A DNA stretch of 64,000 nt, taken from NCBI GenBank assembly GCA_903830915.1, contig CAIKVR010000375.1, positions 1-64,000 of the forward strand, read 5' to 3'. The notes below the pieces were generated by a model that saw only the letters and a program-made list of their open reading frames with translations, did not search any database and was not told where the DNA came from. Shown here one piece after another: positions 18,737 through 28,249 of this stretch. Position 1 is the first letter of the stretch. The number at the start of each line of letters is the position of its first letter. The position numbers were made by a program, and so were the translations under genes. The DNA comes from an uncultured Bacteroidales bacterium (lineage in GTDB: Bacteria > Bacteroidota > Bacteroidia > Bacteroidales > Paludibacteraceae).

Positions 18737-21421
18737 TTAGATAATCACCTTCTTTGTAACGTTTTCTCCATTTTTATTGCTAAAACGCACTATATAAAGC
18801 CCATTAGCCAAATTTGTATTCAATTGACTTACAGCCATCACCTCTAATATTTTTGCACCTTGTAGATTATAAACCTGAATCGTTCCTGTTTCGGAAGCAA
18901 TGATGGTTTTTCCATGTATGCTCAAAATTAAAGATGTTTTGAAATCATTAAACGGAGTTTCATTGGAAGCCAGCACAACGTTGTTATTCCATGTTTCTGT
19001 ACGGAATGGACATGCCAGTAAACCTTCTGCATTTGTTAGATTTGGTTGAGCGGTAGATGTATAGGCAAACCATACTTTGGTTGGAACTGTTACACTTGTA
19101 GAAGAAACGACAACCGTACTGCCGCTAATGGTTGCAATAGCATCATAAAGAACATTATCAGCACCGGCAATTTGAAAGTTTGTCAAAGTTGCACCATCTT
19201 TAGAAATCAGTCCGCCACCAATGGTTTCGGGCAGAAAATTGATAATCATTTTTCCGTCTTGTATGGAACTTGACTTGTAAATTGGACCAGCATAAACAAT
19301 ATTTTGACCATAATTTTTGGCTTTTGCCCACAATGCCAAACGTTTACTTGGAGTTTGTTTGTCCAATGGATGGATATTCGTAAGTTCGCCCACATCCAAT
19401 GTGACTGCCATACCAGTATTTTTCAATGCTAATAAATTTGTTTGGGCTTCGCGCAATGCAGGCCAATAAGTATTGTTATAAGCAGGTAGTTGCACGTAAT
19501 AAAATGGAAAATCGCCAAGTCCCCACAAGCTTCTCCAATCTTGAATCATGGTGCCACATAGTTTTGTGTAGGTATCTGGTTTTCCTGCATTGGCTTCGCC
19601 TTGATACCACAATGCCCCTTTTATGCCATAAGGAATTATTGGCGCCAGCATTCCGTTATACAACCAACTTGGCTTCAATTGATCCAATGATATAGAAGAA
19701 GGACTTGCCACAAAAGGATCGAGATAAATGGATTTCAACTGTGGATCGGCAGCGAGGGTTTCACTTTTTGTCCAGGCTTCGCAGGTTGAACTTCCCCAAG
19801 CAGCTTCTATCAATCCAATAGGTATATTAATGGTTGGGTCGGTAACTAATTCACGTCCAAAATAATAAGCAATTGCGGAGAAGCTACCAATGGTTGAAGG
19901 ACTGCATAGACTCCATGTACCACTTATAGCATTATTTTGGACAGTTTGTACAGCATTTGCTCCAATATTGAGAATTCGGATAGTTGGATAATTCGCTGCG
20001 GCTATTTCAACCGCACTATTATAAGCAGTAGTAACACTCAGTGCCATATTCGATTGTCCAGAACAAATCCAAACATCGCCAACCAGAATGTTACTTAGCG
20101 AAATTGTATTATTTGCCCCTTTGAAAGTGAGAGTATATTGTGGTGCTTGTCCCGAAACAGCTTTTGGCGTTTGAATTTTGGTAGTCCATTTTCCATCCAC
20201 ACCAACGGTTGCATTTGCCGTTGCACCCCAACTAGCTGTAATTACTATATTGTCGTTTGCTGCGCCCCATCCCCAAAGTGAAACCATCATATCTTGTTGA
20301 AGAACCATGTTGCTATTTATCACTTTTGGAAATATAATCTGATTCCCCACAGTTGTGCTAACCTGAGCTGATGAAGCCGATAATTCAGAATCACTAAAAT
20401 TAAGGTTGTCTCCTTTTGCCACTACCTTGTAAGTGTAAGTATAACCAATTGATGCGCCCGAGAACATATAAGTTGAAACCGCTTGTCCGACTAAGTTTGT
20501 TGTTTTGACCAAATTTCCACCCTGATAAATATTTACATCATAGCTCACTGCATTTGCAGAAGTTGTCCAATTTGCAGTAAAACCTGTATTGGTAATGGCT
20601 GTAGCTGCTGAGATTACGGGTGTTGATATTTTTGGCAGTTTTATACCTAAAGCATCCGGCCAATTATCGCTGAAACGCATTCCTGCCATTTTACCTGTAA
20701 AGGTGGCACGTAAATTTATCCCTTCAATACATTTTAGTGCTGCAGTTGTAACCGATGTAGTGGCTTCAGGAGTTACTGGTTCTGTATCACCAATAACAGG
20801 ATTTACAAATACCGAAAGGATTTCAGTACCTGTGGCAGACGGAATGATTTTTGCAACCACTAAATAGGTTTGATTTTTATTGAGCAAAGTTGTACCAACA
20901 ACAGCGGCTTCAGCATTAAATTGCACACCAACTGAATAACCTGTACCGTTTGTTTGCACTAAAACTTTTCCCCGTTGATATGTACCTAAAAATTGACTGC
21001 CAAACATAAGAAAAGCATCAGCGCTCCTAAACGAAGATATATTTATCAGTGAACTCAAATAAAAAGGCTTCCCTGTGTAAACAGTGGTAGAAGATGTCAA
21101 CGGATAAAATGCGTTATTTCTGGTTGGTGTTGCTTGCGAAAATACAATTGCCTTTCCCAGATTATTGTCAGCATAGTTTGAGTAACTTAATGTGCTAGCT
21201 TCAACTGTTGGAGAAACTAATACCGACAGGGCAGTCCACTCATTTGTAAGAATTGGGGCTGAAGTGTTTGCATAAACATCTCTAACCAAATCTGTACCGT
21301 TAACGTTTATAGCACCCTCAGCCAAAAATGAATTGTAGTCAATAGGCAAAGTTTGCGGATAGGTGGCTTTTGCAAATAACGAAAAGGCACAGAAAGTTAG
21401 AAAAAAGGTGATTTTTTTCAT
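18737..21421 (-). CDS. T9SS-exported fusion: LamG-like module, FnIII, SASA acetylesterase
   Basis: This 894-residue protein has, in order, a signal peptide (1-20, AKA) and the recurrent LamG-like module (24-258). An FnIII domain (about 265-357) and the SASA esterase (about 362-800) follow. The esterase has NMVLQQ, WGWG, Ser457 in CSGQSNM, WYQGEAN and His684 in ELTNIHP. It ends with a type A T9SS sorting domain (about 825-894; GTIQVYNLQG, GLYIVRFSN). The esterase should remove O-acetyl groups at the cell surface, and the lectin module should hold it to the polymer. It is the surface twin of the esterase at 15562. It follows the lipoprotein gene by 83 bp, the widest gap in this operon. I found no consensus promoter in that gap. 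Confidence 0.9.
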   Translation of the reverse strand: MKKITFFLTFCAFSLFAKATYPQTLPIDYNSFLAEGAINVNGTDLVRDVYANTSAPILTNEWTALSVLVSPTVEASTLSYSNYADNNLGKAIVFSQATPTRNNAFYPLTSSTTVYTGKPFYLSSLINISSFRSADAFLMFGSQFLGTYQRGKVLVQTNGTGYSVGVQFNAEAAVVGTTLLNKNQTYLVVAKIIPSATGTEILSVFVNPVIGDTEPVTPEATTSVTTAALKCIEGINLRATFTGKMAGMRFSDNWPDALGIKLPKISTPVISAATAITNTGFTANWTTSANAVSYDVNIYQGGNLVKTTNLVGQAVSTYMFSGASIGYTYTYKVVAKGDNLNFSDSELSASSAQVSTTVGNQIIFPKVINSNMVLQQDMMVSLWGWGAANDNIVITASWGATANATVGVDGKWTTKIQTPKAVSGQAPQYTLTFKGANNTISLSNILVGDVWICSGQSNMALSVTTAYNSAVEIAAANYPTIRILNIGANAVQTVQNNAISGTWSLCSPSTIGSFSAIAYYFGRELVTDPTINIPIGLIEAAWGSSTCEAWTKSETLAADPQLKSIYLDPFVASPSSISLDQLKPSWLYNGMLAPIIPYGIKGALWYQGEANAGKPDTYTKLCGTMIQDWRSLWGLGDFPFYYVQLPAYNNTYWPALREAQTNLLALKNTGMAVTLDVGELTNIHPLDKQTPSKRLALWAKAKNYGQNIVYAGPIYKSSSIQDGKMIINFLPETIGGGLISKDGATLTNFQIAGADNVLYDAIATISGSTVVVSSTSVTVPTKVWFAYTSTAQPNLTNAEGLLACPFRTETWNNNVVLASNETPFNDFKTSLILSIHGKTIIASETGTIQVYNLQGAKILEVMAVSQLNTNLANGLYIVRFSNKNGENVTKKVII
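20648..21352 (-). repeat. LamG-like module, copy 1 (N-terminal to esterase)
   Basis: This module encodes residues 24-258 of the SASA fusion. It carries the family landmarks NGTDLVRDVY, TGKPFYLSSLIN, NKNQTYLVVAK, FVNPVIG and FTGKMAGMRFSDNW. It ends PDALG rather than ADVVK. Confidence 0.8.
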
Positions 21422-21504
21422 TCGAAATTGATTATTTAAAGCTTATAAAAAATGTGTTGTTTGGAATATTTTGAAAAGGTTGCAATTATCCTGGCCAATT
21501 CAAA

Positions 21505-22551
21505 TCAATTCGGTTTTGCAGTCAAAATAGAACCATCGTTCAGTATATAAAAATTATCGAACCAGGTATTCGTGTTTGGAGGCAAAATAAAATAAAGCTG
21601 CGAACACACTGGATTGTCATAAGGAGTTGCACGTAAATGGGTTCTAATTTTGTCGCTGCTCACCACTTCAGTTCCGTTTCTAAAGGCATGAAAAATACTA
21701 TCAATCCCAATACTCATGCTGAAGTCTTCGTAGGAATTTAAGGCCATACTACCAAGCGGGCTCACCCGGTCAGACAAAAGGTCGGTCCATGTGGAAGTAT
21801 TCGTGGTGGGTGTATAAACCAACATTCTAATCTTTAAATTCTTGGTCGTACCAGTCGCTGCAGGAAGCATTGACCAATTGATTTCTTTGAGATAGGGCTT
21901 TTCTTTATTGATCAATGGTGTGTTAAACACGATTCGTTGCTGCACATTGGCCAAAATATTCGGAAAAGTTTCGAATCCCATATTGAAAAGCATTGAGAAT
22001 GGAATTTGCAAATTGCCTTTTGTAAAAGGATAAATATAATATATGGCACCTGTGCTAGTTGGATTCGAAGAGGTTAGCATTATTTTCCACAAATTTTGCT
22101 TGTTTGGAAATGTTATTGAATCGTTCATACTGTAGCTTGCTTTTGCGGCATTATAATAAATAAAACCTGCATTATTTTTGCCATTATCAAAGTTCTCAAA
22201 CAGGTAATAATTTATTACATTCATCTTTGATTCCCTAACGCTGGATTTATCACCAATTTTAGCTGTAACTTTAACGGTGTAAATACCGGCCACATTGGGA
22301 GCTACCCATGTATTTTCGAACACGTTATCTGGCACCAAAAAACTTCCACCATCGCATTCCCAATGATATTGGACGTTTTTTAGGTCATTGGTTTCAACTC
22401 CGGCCCACATTACTACTTTTTCGCCCAGATAGAATTGCTGACCGTATTTACTGAGTGTTACAATATCAATTTGCACATCGTCCTTACAAGACGAAATGAC
22501 CAGCAAGATAGTGCAAAGCACAATACTATTTATATATTTTAAGGCATTCAT
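21505..22551 (-). CDS. PUL surface lipoprotein with PKD-like domain, SusE/F position
   Basis: This 348-residue protein has a lipobox (VISSC, Cys22), so it is a lipoprotein and probably exposed at the surface. Residues about 28-112 form an Ig/PKD-like domain (YHWECDGGSF, GIYTVKVTAKIG). The remaining part (about 115-348) is a beta-rich region of unknown family, possibly a ligand-binding jelly roll, ending TWFDNFYILNDGS. That type of ending is seen in carbohydrate-binding lipoproteins. It follows SusC, SusD and the FAS1 lipoprotein with a 34-bp gap, the place where SusE/SusF-type surface glycan-binding proteins normally sit. The glycan-binding role is inferred from position and from the lipobox. 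Confidence 0.7.
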   Translation of the reverse strand: MNALKYINSIVLCTILLVISSCKDDVQIDIVTLSKYGQQFYLGEKVVMWAGVETNDLKNVQYHWECDGGSFLVPDNVFENTWVAPNVAGIYTVKVTAKIGDKSSVRESKMNVINYYLFENFDNGKNNAGFIYYNAAKASYSMNDSITFPNKQNLWKIMLTSSNPTSTGAIYYIYPFTKGNLQIPFSMLFNMGFETFPNILANVQQRIVFNTPLINKEKPYLKEINWSMLPAATGTTKNLKIRMLVYTPTTNTSTWTDLLSDRVSPLGSMALNSYEDFSMSIGIDSIFHAFRNGTEVVSSDKIRTHLRATPYDNPVCSQLYFILPPNTNTWFDNFYILNDGSILTAKPN

Positions 22552-22585
22552 GTTTTCGTGATTTTATAGTTAATTATCTTGTTTT

Positions 22586-23269
22586 TTAATTTGCCAATTG
22601 CACTTTGCTGGGAGGAAGAATATAGCGATCCAACACATGTACAGCTCCCGAGTTGGTACATTCAAGACCAGCTGTACGGGGAAGAATAATCTCAAAAGTC
22701 CAGGTCTTCAAAGATGTACTATATCCTTTATTACTTTGAAAGTTCATATTTGCATATCGGTCGTTAACCAATACAAAACTCATTTTACAGGAATCGGGGG
22801 TGGCATAGGTATTTGCCCATACTCGAGTGGCAGTAAGTTGTTTATAATTGTAGGTTCCTTTAACGACGTGATACTTTAAAAATTCACGAACCTGTTCCAC
22901 CGGATAATTGTACCATGAACCTGCATAGACTTTTAAAGCCGGATTAATAGGATCCAAAAAATAATTTACTTTAAAGTAGGCTGTTGCATTATCCAGATTT
23001 GATAGGGCCGCATCGGTCATCAAAATATAAGTATTCCCTTCTTTCTCGTATAGGGTATCCAATCCTGAATATACAATTGCCTCGTTCATGCTGGTAAACA
23101 AATCGGGACGTGAGCGAATAAATTCTAATACTGTTTTATTCATTTTTGGATTCAGAGGTTGATGTACATAGGTGACATCTTGCTGTAAATCCAGTCCCGC
23201 AAGTGTACAGCTGGTTATTGTGCTCAATACCAGCATTATTACGAAAATATATTTTAGTGAGTGTGTCAT
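22586..23269 (-). CDS. FAS1 (fasciclin) domain lipoprotein
   Basis: This 227-residue protein has a lipobox (STITSC, Cys21). A single fasciclin-like domain runs from about 45 to 218, with the opening helix TVLEFIRSRPDLFTSM, the ILMTDAAL strand, VREFLKYHVVKG and the closing H box GAVHVLDRYILPP. FAS1 domains mediate adhesion and in some Bacteroidota PULs stand next to SusD. Its job here is unknown; surface attachment to the glycan or to SusD is a guess. It starts 20 bp after SusD and lies 34 bp before the next lipoprotein, so it belongs to the same operon. Confidence 0.85.
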   Translation of the reverse strand: MTHSLKYIFVIMLVLSTITSCTLAGLDLQQDVTYVHQPLNPKMNKTVLEFIRSRPDLFTSMNEAIVYSGLDTLYEKEGNTYILMTDAALSNLDNATAYFKVNYFLDPINPALKVYAGSWYNYPVEQVREFLKYHVVKGTYNYKQLTATRVWANTYATPDSCKMSFVLVNDRYANMNFQSNKGYSTSLKTWTFEIILPRTAGLECTNSGAVHVLDRYILPPSKVQLAN

Positions 23270-23289
23270 ATTGATCTTATTTAAATTGA

Positions 23290-24885
23290 TTATTCTGAAT
23301 ATGGTGGATTCTGATTACCTCTCAATTTATAGTTCGTCTGAAAAGCAGCTGTTACAATAGGGGAAAGAATCCTTCCCTGATTTGCTCCGATGAAATCTAC
23401 TGAACCAAGCCTGTTATGCATGACCGGATCCATTATTTTATGAAAGTAATCATAGCTAATGGTATCAGTACTGGCACGAATCAGATCGAACCATCGTTTT
23501 CCTTCTCCAAAAAATTCAATGCGTCTTTCTTTCATAATGCAGTCTATTACACCACTTTGGGTATTTGGACTTGGGAAATCGGTTAATACAGCAGTCACAT
23601 TGTATCCCACCCGGCTTCGTACAATATTAACTACATCCAATGCTTTTTGCATGGAAACATTATCCCCTTTTCTGGCGAATATTTCGGCTTTCATCAATTC
23701 AATATCGGCATACCGATAAATTGGCGTTTTGGCCGTACAGTACGATGAAGATTCAAACGCAAAGCCACCAGTCTTGCCACTACCATCGATACGTGCCAGT
23801 GCCGGATTCCACGCATAATACTTACCACATTTAGTAGCTCCTGCATTGTTAGAGCTATATAATGCCGCGGTACTATACGTAATTGTATCAAAGCACATGG
23901 CTTTACGACCATCGCCTACCCTGCTGTATAAATCATTCATCAATTCCGGGCTGAAAGGATACGCACTCGTATTAGAACTGCTGCCCAACTTGCCTCCAAG
24001 CCCATTGGCAACATTATTTTTAGTATAATCATAAAACAACGAAAAAATAGATTCTTTGGAGTTTTCGGGAGTTGTGAATATTGTCTTCCAATCGCTTTTA
24101 TTGGTAATCCAGCCATAATACCCTAAATTTTCAAAACTTGTAATATCATTTGCAGCACTGTTATAATCGCGAAACCACATATTAACATCAGCTCTTAAAG
24201 CCCAGGCTGCACCTATAGAAAATGAATAAGTACGATTCGATTTTGAAATGTACAAAATACAGCTATCAATATCGTTCAAAATTTTAGTTTTACAGGAATC
24301 TAACGATTGGCGTGAAAAATAAATATCGGTAGATAGTTTTGTAATCGGCTCTGAAGGTAATATTGGCATTCTGCCCCACACGCGCACTCCATAAAAATAC
24401 ATCAAAGCCCGAATACCGTAACATTGCCCCATATAATCGTTAAAATATGTTTTCCCTGAGATTGCTGAATTATTTGTGATTAGAATTTTGTTTTTTATCA
24501 TCTCCGGAAAATATTTCAACCCATAATTGCAACTTGTAATTGTATTGTAAAGATTATCCCAACTAACGGTGTTGGTTAAGAGCGTACTGCTGGCCGATAA
24601 TGAATTGGTGTATAAAAGATTTGTCAAACTGTTTCCGGTGGTGAAAAACTGGATCAAAACATTGTCTGAACGTCCTTCGCCCCAGTCGATAGAATTATTT
24701 TGCAAAGTTCTCAACATGCTATCATAAATCCCAGCCATCCATGCATCTGCATCTGAACTCGATTTCCAAAATCCATTCGGATCAACGGTTGATATAGGCG
24801 TTTTATCCAAAAAATCATCACACGAAGTAACTGTAATGAAAGTTACAAAGCTTAGTACAAGTGATATTTTAGTTAGTATTTTCAT
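23290..24885 (-). CDS. susD: SusD/RagB outer-membrane glycan-binding lipoprotein
   Basis: This 531-residue protein has a lipobox (TVTSC, Cys22), an N-terminal SusD_N-like region with TPR helices and the C-terminal RagB/SusD domain. The landmarks are CDDFLDKTP after the Cys, YGIRALMYFYGVRVWG (about 155-170), YRYADIELMKAE (about 390-401) and IMKERRIEFFGEGKRWFDLIR (two short motifs near 450-468). SusD proteins form the lid of the SusC channel and capture oligosaccharides. It is paired with the SusC immediately upstream (30-bp gap). The length is normal and there is nothing broken. The ligand cannot be deduced from the sequence. Confidence 0.97.
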   Translation of the reverse strand: MKILTKISLVLSFVTFITVTSCDDFLDKTPISTVDPNGFWKSSSDADAWMAGIYDSMLRTLQNNSIDWGEGRSDNVLIQFFTTGNSLTNLLYTNSLSASSTLLTNTVSWDNLYNTITSCNYGLKYFPEMIKNKILITNNSAISGKTYFNDYMGQCYGIRALMYFYGVRVWGRMPILPSEPITKLSTDIYFSRQSLDSCKTKILNDIDSCILYISKSNRTYSFSIGAAWALRADVNMWFRDYNSAANDITSFENLGYYGWITNKSDWKTIFTTPENSKESIFSLFYDYTKNNVANGLGGKLGSSSNTSAYPFSPELMNDLYSRVGDGRKAMCFDTITYSTAALYSSNNAGATKCGKYYAWNPALARIDGSGKTGGFAFESSSYCTAKTPIYRYADIELMKAEIFARKGDNVSMQKALDVVNIVRSRVGYNVTAVLTDFPSPNTQSGVIDCIMKERRIEFFGEGKRWFDLIRASTDTISYDYFHKIMDPVMHNRLGSVDFIGANQGRILSPIVTAAFQTNYKLRGNQNPPYSE

Positions 24886-24915
24886 GGTTTAATTATTTTT
24901 AAATGGTTCAACTGA

Positions 24916-27900
24916 TTAAAGTTTTATATTAATTCCAAAACCAAATTCTCGTTTAAAGGGGTATCTTCCGGTATCTTTTCCGGGAGTCAACACAGAATTC
25001 TGGGCTACATTAGGATCGTATCCGCTATAATTTGTCCATATAGCCAGATTAGAAGCATAACAATAGACATCCAACGAAGTTAAATACAGTTTTTTAATCC
25101 ATTTTGTATTGAATGAATAGCCAAATTTTACATTTTGTAAACGGATAAAAGAGCCATCTTCCAGATAGTAACTGCTGTTGCTTCGCATGTTGTCGGCTGC
25201 TGCATTCATCAACGTATTCATGGGAGTTTCCTGACCTGGATATTTCCATGTATTCATAACAGCAAAGGGTGTTGGAGTAGAGGTGCTTGTACTTGTCTGA
25301 TTGTTTCGTACTCTGGCAAATTCATTGTATATCATATTTCCGAAAGTGCCAACAAACATGAAACTCAGGTTAAATTTTTTATAAGTCAAATCGTTGCTCC
25401 AGGCACCGTTCCATTTTGGCTGCCCACTACCGAGAATTTGCCGATCATTACTGCTCACATCGCCATCTATATTTCCATTTTTATCAGCAACTTCAGCCCA
25501 AATTATATCACCACCCATACTCACTACTCCATTCGTAGTTTTCTTGCTTATTGTACCTGTATATGCAGTACCATCAGGTAAAGTATAGTCCATAAAAAGC
25601 GGTTGCAGATTCTTTCCAACGAGAACATTACCCTGGTCATCTTTCTGAAATACAGGAGTTAGGTGCGTTTTAAAGTCCGAAGTCCAGGCATTCGATTCGT
25701 TATATGCGTACACACCTAAATACTTGTATCCAAAGAATGTACCAGCCGGAAATCCTTTGCCAACCCACCATATATCATTGGCAAAATCGACACCGGCTAA
25801 ATCGGTTATCATATTGTTGTTTTTAGAATAATTGATATTGGTATTCCAGGTAAAATCTTTTGTCTTTATTGGCACGGCTTTAATTGAAAGCTCAAGTCCG
25901 TTATTTTGAATTGCCCCAACATTCATCCATGTATTTGCCGAACCTATTTCCAATGGCATAGGCATACTATAAAGCAAGTTGGTGGTATTTTTGATATAAT
26001 AATCACCTACAAAACTAATTCTACCATTTAAAAAGGTCAAATCTAATCCAAAATCTTTCTGATCGGTCTGTTCCCACTTGAGATCAGGATTGGCCAAATT
26101 GTTACTGATTGCCAATCCGGAAACCGAATTATAGGCATACCCACCGACTAAATATTGTAATTGGGATGCATAGTTTCCAATGCGTTCATTGCCGGTTATA
26201 CCCCATCCAACTCTCAATTTAGCATCATCCAATGCTGGTTTTGCCCAGCTAAAGAAACTTTCATCTGAGAAACGCCAACCGGCTGACAATGAAGGGAATG
26301 TACCCCAGCGATTATTGGCACCAAAACGGGAAGACCCATCTCTACGAACCGTTCCACTTATCAGATACCTTCCTTTGTAATCATATCGACCACGAAAAAA
26401 GAAACCTGCCATCGAATGTTCTTCAGCATAAGAATTTGTACCTGAACCAATGAATTGATTAATCGAATTGGCAGTTGTAACTGCTTCAGTGGCATAACCC
26501 TTCCCCTCGAATCCGATATTGTAAGTATTCCAATACTCAACGGTTGTACCCAATACCGCTTCTATATTGTGTATTTTATTAATCGACTTTTTAAAAGTTA
26601 AGTATGCATTGCCTGCCAGATTATAGTTCAATCCCATATTTTCTCTTCCGTATGCATAAGGTGGTAATGCAGTACTCAAAACTGCCGGAGTGAAATACTT
26701 ATTTTGTAACACATCAAATTTTCCTGAACCATCAATATGTAAAACAAAATCACTATTCAGATTAAAATCAAAAGATTGTAAAAGCGCAAGATTATATGCT
26801 CCCTGATTGTTTTGGATTAAATTTGCCTGAGCCATTGGGTTCAATTGTCCGGCCATATTATAGGCATAAGACCCATCGGGATAATTTAAAATAAACTCTG
26901 CCGGGCGCTTTAAAGCCATCTGTAATGTCGTTCCTTCGTCCACAACATTTCGTGATGTATTCCCCAAATTTAAGCGGGTACTCATGCTCCATTTTTGACT
27001 CGGTTTGTAATCAATATTGAATCGAGCAGTAATACGGTTCAACCAGGAGTTGAGTATAATTCCTTGTTCGCTATACATTTGCACACTGCTGAAATACTTC
27101 AACTCTTTCGTTCCACCAGAAATTGTCAAGTCCAATTGATTGCGAACCGCCGTACGCGTCAACAAATCCTGATAATCGTTATCCGAATTCTTACTTAATG
27201 AAAGTGAATCGAGAGCTGTCCACTGCACTCCATATTTTGTGAGGTTTTGCCATATTCTCCGATTAAAAGCATTTGACTGAGGAAGTTTATGTGCGAGGTT
27301 AGAATAACTATTCAAATACCGAACATCAAATTTCGGCTTGTTTTCGGTTCCCAATTTAGTTGTAACTATAATTACGCCGTTTGCCGAACGTGAACCGTAA
27401 ATGGAAGCTGATGCAGCATCTTTCAAAATCTCAATAGATTTAATATCATTCGGATTTATTGAAGAAATATCATCCATGGTCATTCCATCCACTATGTACA
27501 AGGGATTTACTCCTCCATCCGACAACGTTGAAACACCCCTGATGCGAATAGAAGCAGGTTCACCCGGAGCACCCGAAGCCGTATTGATTTGAACTCCGGC
27601 TGCAGCACCTTGTAAGGCATCGTAAATATTTACAGGCATTCGTTTCTCAATCAAATCATTACTAACTGAAACTACCGACCCAAGAATATCCCGCTTCTTT
27701 ACAGAACCATAACCGGCTTTCACTTCTACATTACCCAATGTTGTTGAGGATTCTTCGAGCTTTACATTTAGAACAGCATTTTTAACGACTTCTTCAACCG
27801 GTATGTAACCTAAATAACTAAACACAAGCACATCGCCTTTTTCCAGTTTAATAGAATATTGACCTTTCAAATCAGTAACAGTTCCAAATCTTTTACCCTT

Positions 27901-28098
27901 AATTTTTACATTTACTGCAATTATTGGAGTCTCATCCTTAGCATCGGTCACAATACCTGATACGTTGAAAGCTTGACCTTTTTCCTGTGCGCTTACACTA
28001 AAAATACTGCTTGAAAATAATATCAAAGCACAAACACCAACAATGTTGAAAAATTGGAATGAAAACAGCTTGTCAAATATGATTTTGATTTTTTTCAT
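24916..28098 (-). CDS. susC: SusC/RagA TonB-dependent outer-membrane transporter
   Basis: This 1060-residue protein has a long signal peptide (about 1-37, SVSAQE) and a carboxypeptidase-regulatory-like beta domain (about 45-118, NVSGIVTDAKDETPI). The plug (about 128-240) has GVQINTASGAPGEPASIRIRG split across its typical strands and LYIVDGMTM. A TonB-dependent beta-barrel extends to the end. It takes up oligosaccharides with energy from TonB. It is the first gene of the 13-gene unit. A 27-bp motif (28182-28208) and a near-consensus -7 box (28143-28150) lie in its 150-bp leader, so this is the main regulated promoter of the locus. The start was chosen at the first ATG of the MKKI signal peptide. 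Confidence 0.97.
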   Translation of the reverse strand: MKKIKIIFDKLFSFQFFNIVGVCALILFSSSIFSVSAQEKGQAFNVSGIVTDAKDETPIIAVNVKIKGKRFGTVTDLKGQYSIKLEKGDVLVFSYLGYIPVEEVVKNAVLNVKLEESSTTLGNVEVKAGYGSVKKRDILGSVVSVSNDLIEKRMPVNIYDALQGAAAGVQINTASGAPGEPASIRIRGVSTLSDGGVNPLYIVDGMTMDDISSINPNDIKSIEILKDAASASIYGSRSANGVIIVTTKLGTENKPKFDVRYLNSYSNLAHKLPQSNAFNRRIWQNLTKYGVQWTALDSLSLSKNSDNDYQDLLTRTAVRNQLDLTISGGTKELKYFSSVQMYSEQGIILNSWLNRITARFNIDYKPSQKWSMSTRLNLGNTSRNVVDEGTTLQMALKRPAEFILNYPDGSYAYNMAGQLNPMAQANLIQNNQGAYNLALLQSFDFNLNSDFVLHIDGSGKFDVLQNKYFTPAVLSTALPPYAYGRENMGLNYNLAGNAYLTFKKSINKIHNIEAVLGTTVEYWNTYNIGFEGKGYATEAVTTANSINQFIGSGTNSYAEEHSMAGFFFRGRYDYKGRYLISGTVRRDGSSRFGANNRWGTFPSLSAGWRFSDESFFSWAKPALDDAKLRVGWGITGNERIGNYASQLQYLVGGYAYNSVSGLAISNNLANPDLKWEQTDQKDFGLDLTFLNGRISFVGDYYIKNTTNLLYSMPMPLEIGSANTWMNVGAIQNNGLELSIKAVPIKTKDFTWNTNINYSKNNNMITDLAGVDFANDIWWVGKGFPAGTFFGYKYLGVYAYNESNAWTSDFKTHLTPVFQKDDQGNVLVGKNLQPLFMDYTLPDGTAYTGTISKKTTNGVVSMGGDIIWAEVADKNGNIDGDVSSNDRQILGSGQPKWNGAWSNDLTYKKFNLSFMFVGTFGNMIYNEFARVRNNQTSTSTSTPTPFAVMNTWKYPGQETPMNTLMNAAADNMRSNSSYYLEDGSFIRLQNVKFGYSFNTKWIKKLYLTSLDVYCYASNLAIWTNYSGYDPNVAQNSVLTPGKDTGRYPFKREFGFGINIKL

Positions 28099-28142
28099 AA
28101 ATTATAGAATTAAAAGTTAACCGATGTGTAATCTGTTGTTTG

Positions 28143-28150
28143 TAAAAGTA
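28143..28150 (-). promoter_or_regulatory. Predicted -7 box upstream of SusC
   Basis: The minus-strand octamer TACTTTTA matches TAnnTTTG at all positions but the last. It lies 44 bp before the SusC start and 32 bp downstream of the 27-bp motif. I see no TTTG at the -33 position, as expected for an activator-dependent promoter. Confidence 0.5.
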
Positions 28151-28181
28151 CGCCATAAACAATTGATAACACGATAAATAT

Positions 28182-28208
28182 GTTCAATTCATTTGATACT
28201 ATTGTTCA
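28182..28208 (-). promoter_or_regulatory. 27-bp PUL motif, copy A (SusC unit), putative operator
   Basis: Read on the plus strand it is GTTC, then TTCATTTGATA after two bases, then two bases and ATTGTTCA. The GTTC half-sites start 22 bp apart, two helical turns. It differs from copy C at two of 27 bases. See the findings for the three-way comparison. Confidence 0.7.
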
Positions 28209-28249
28209 TTGAAGAAAATTTATTTTTTTCACAAAACCCTGAAAATATT

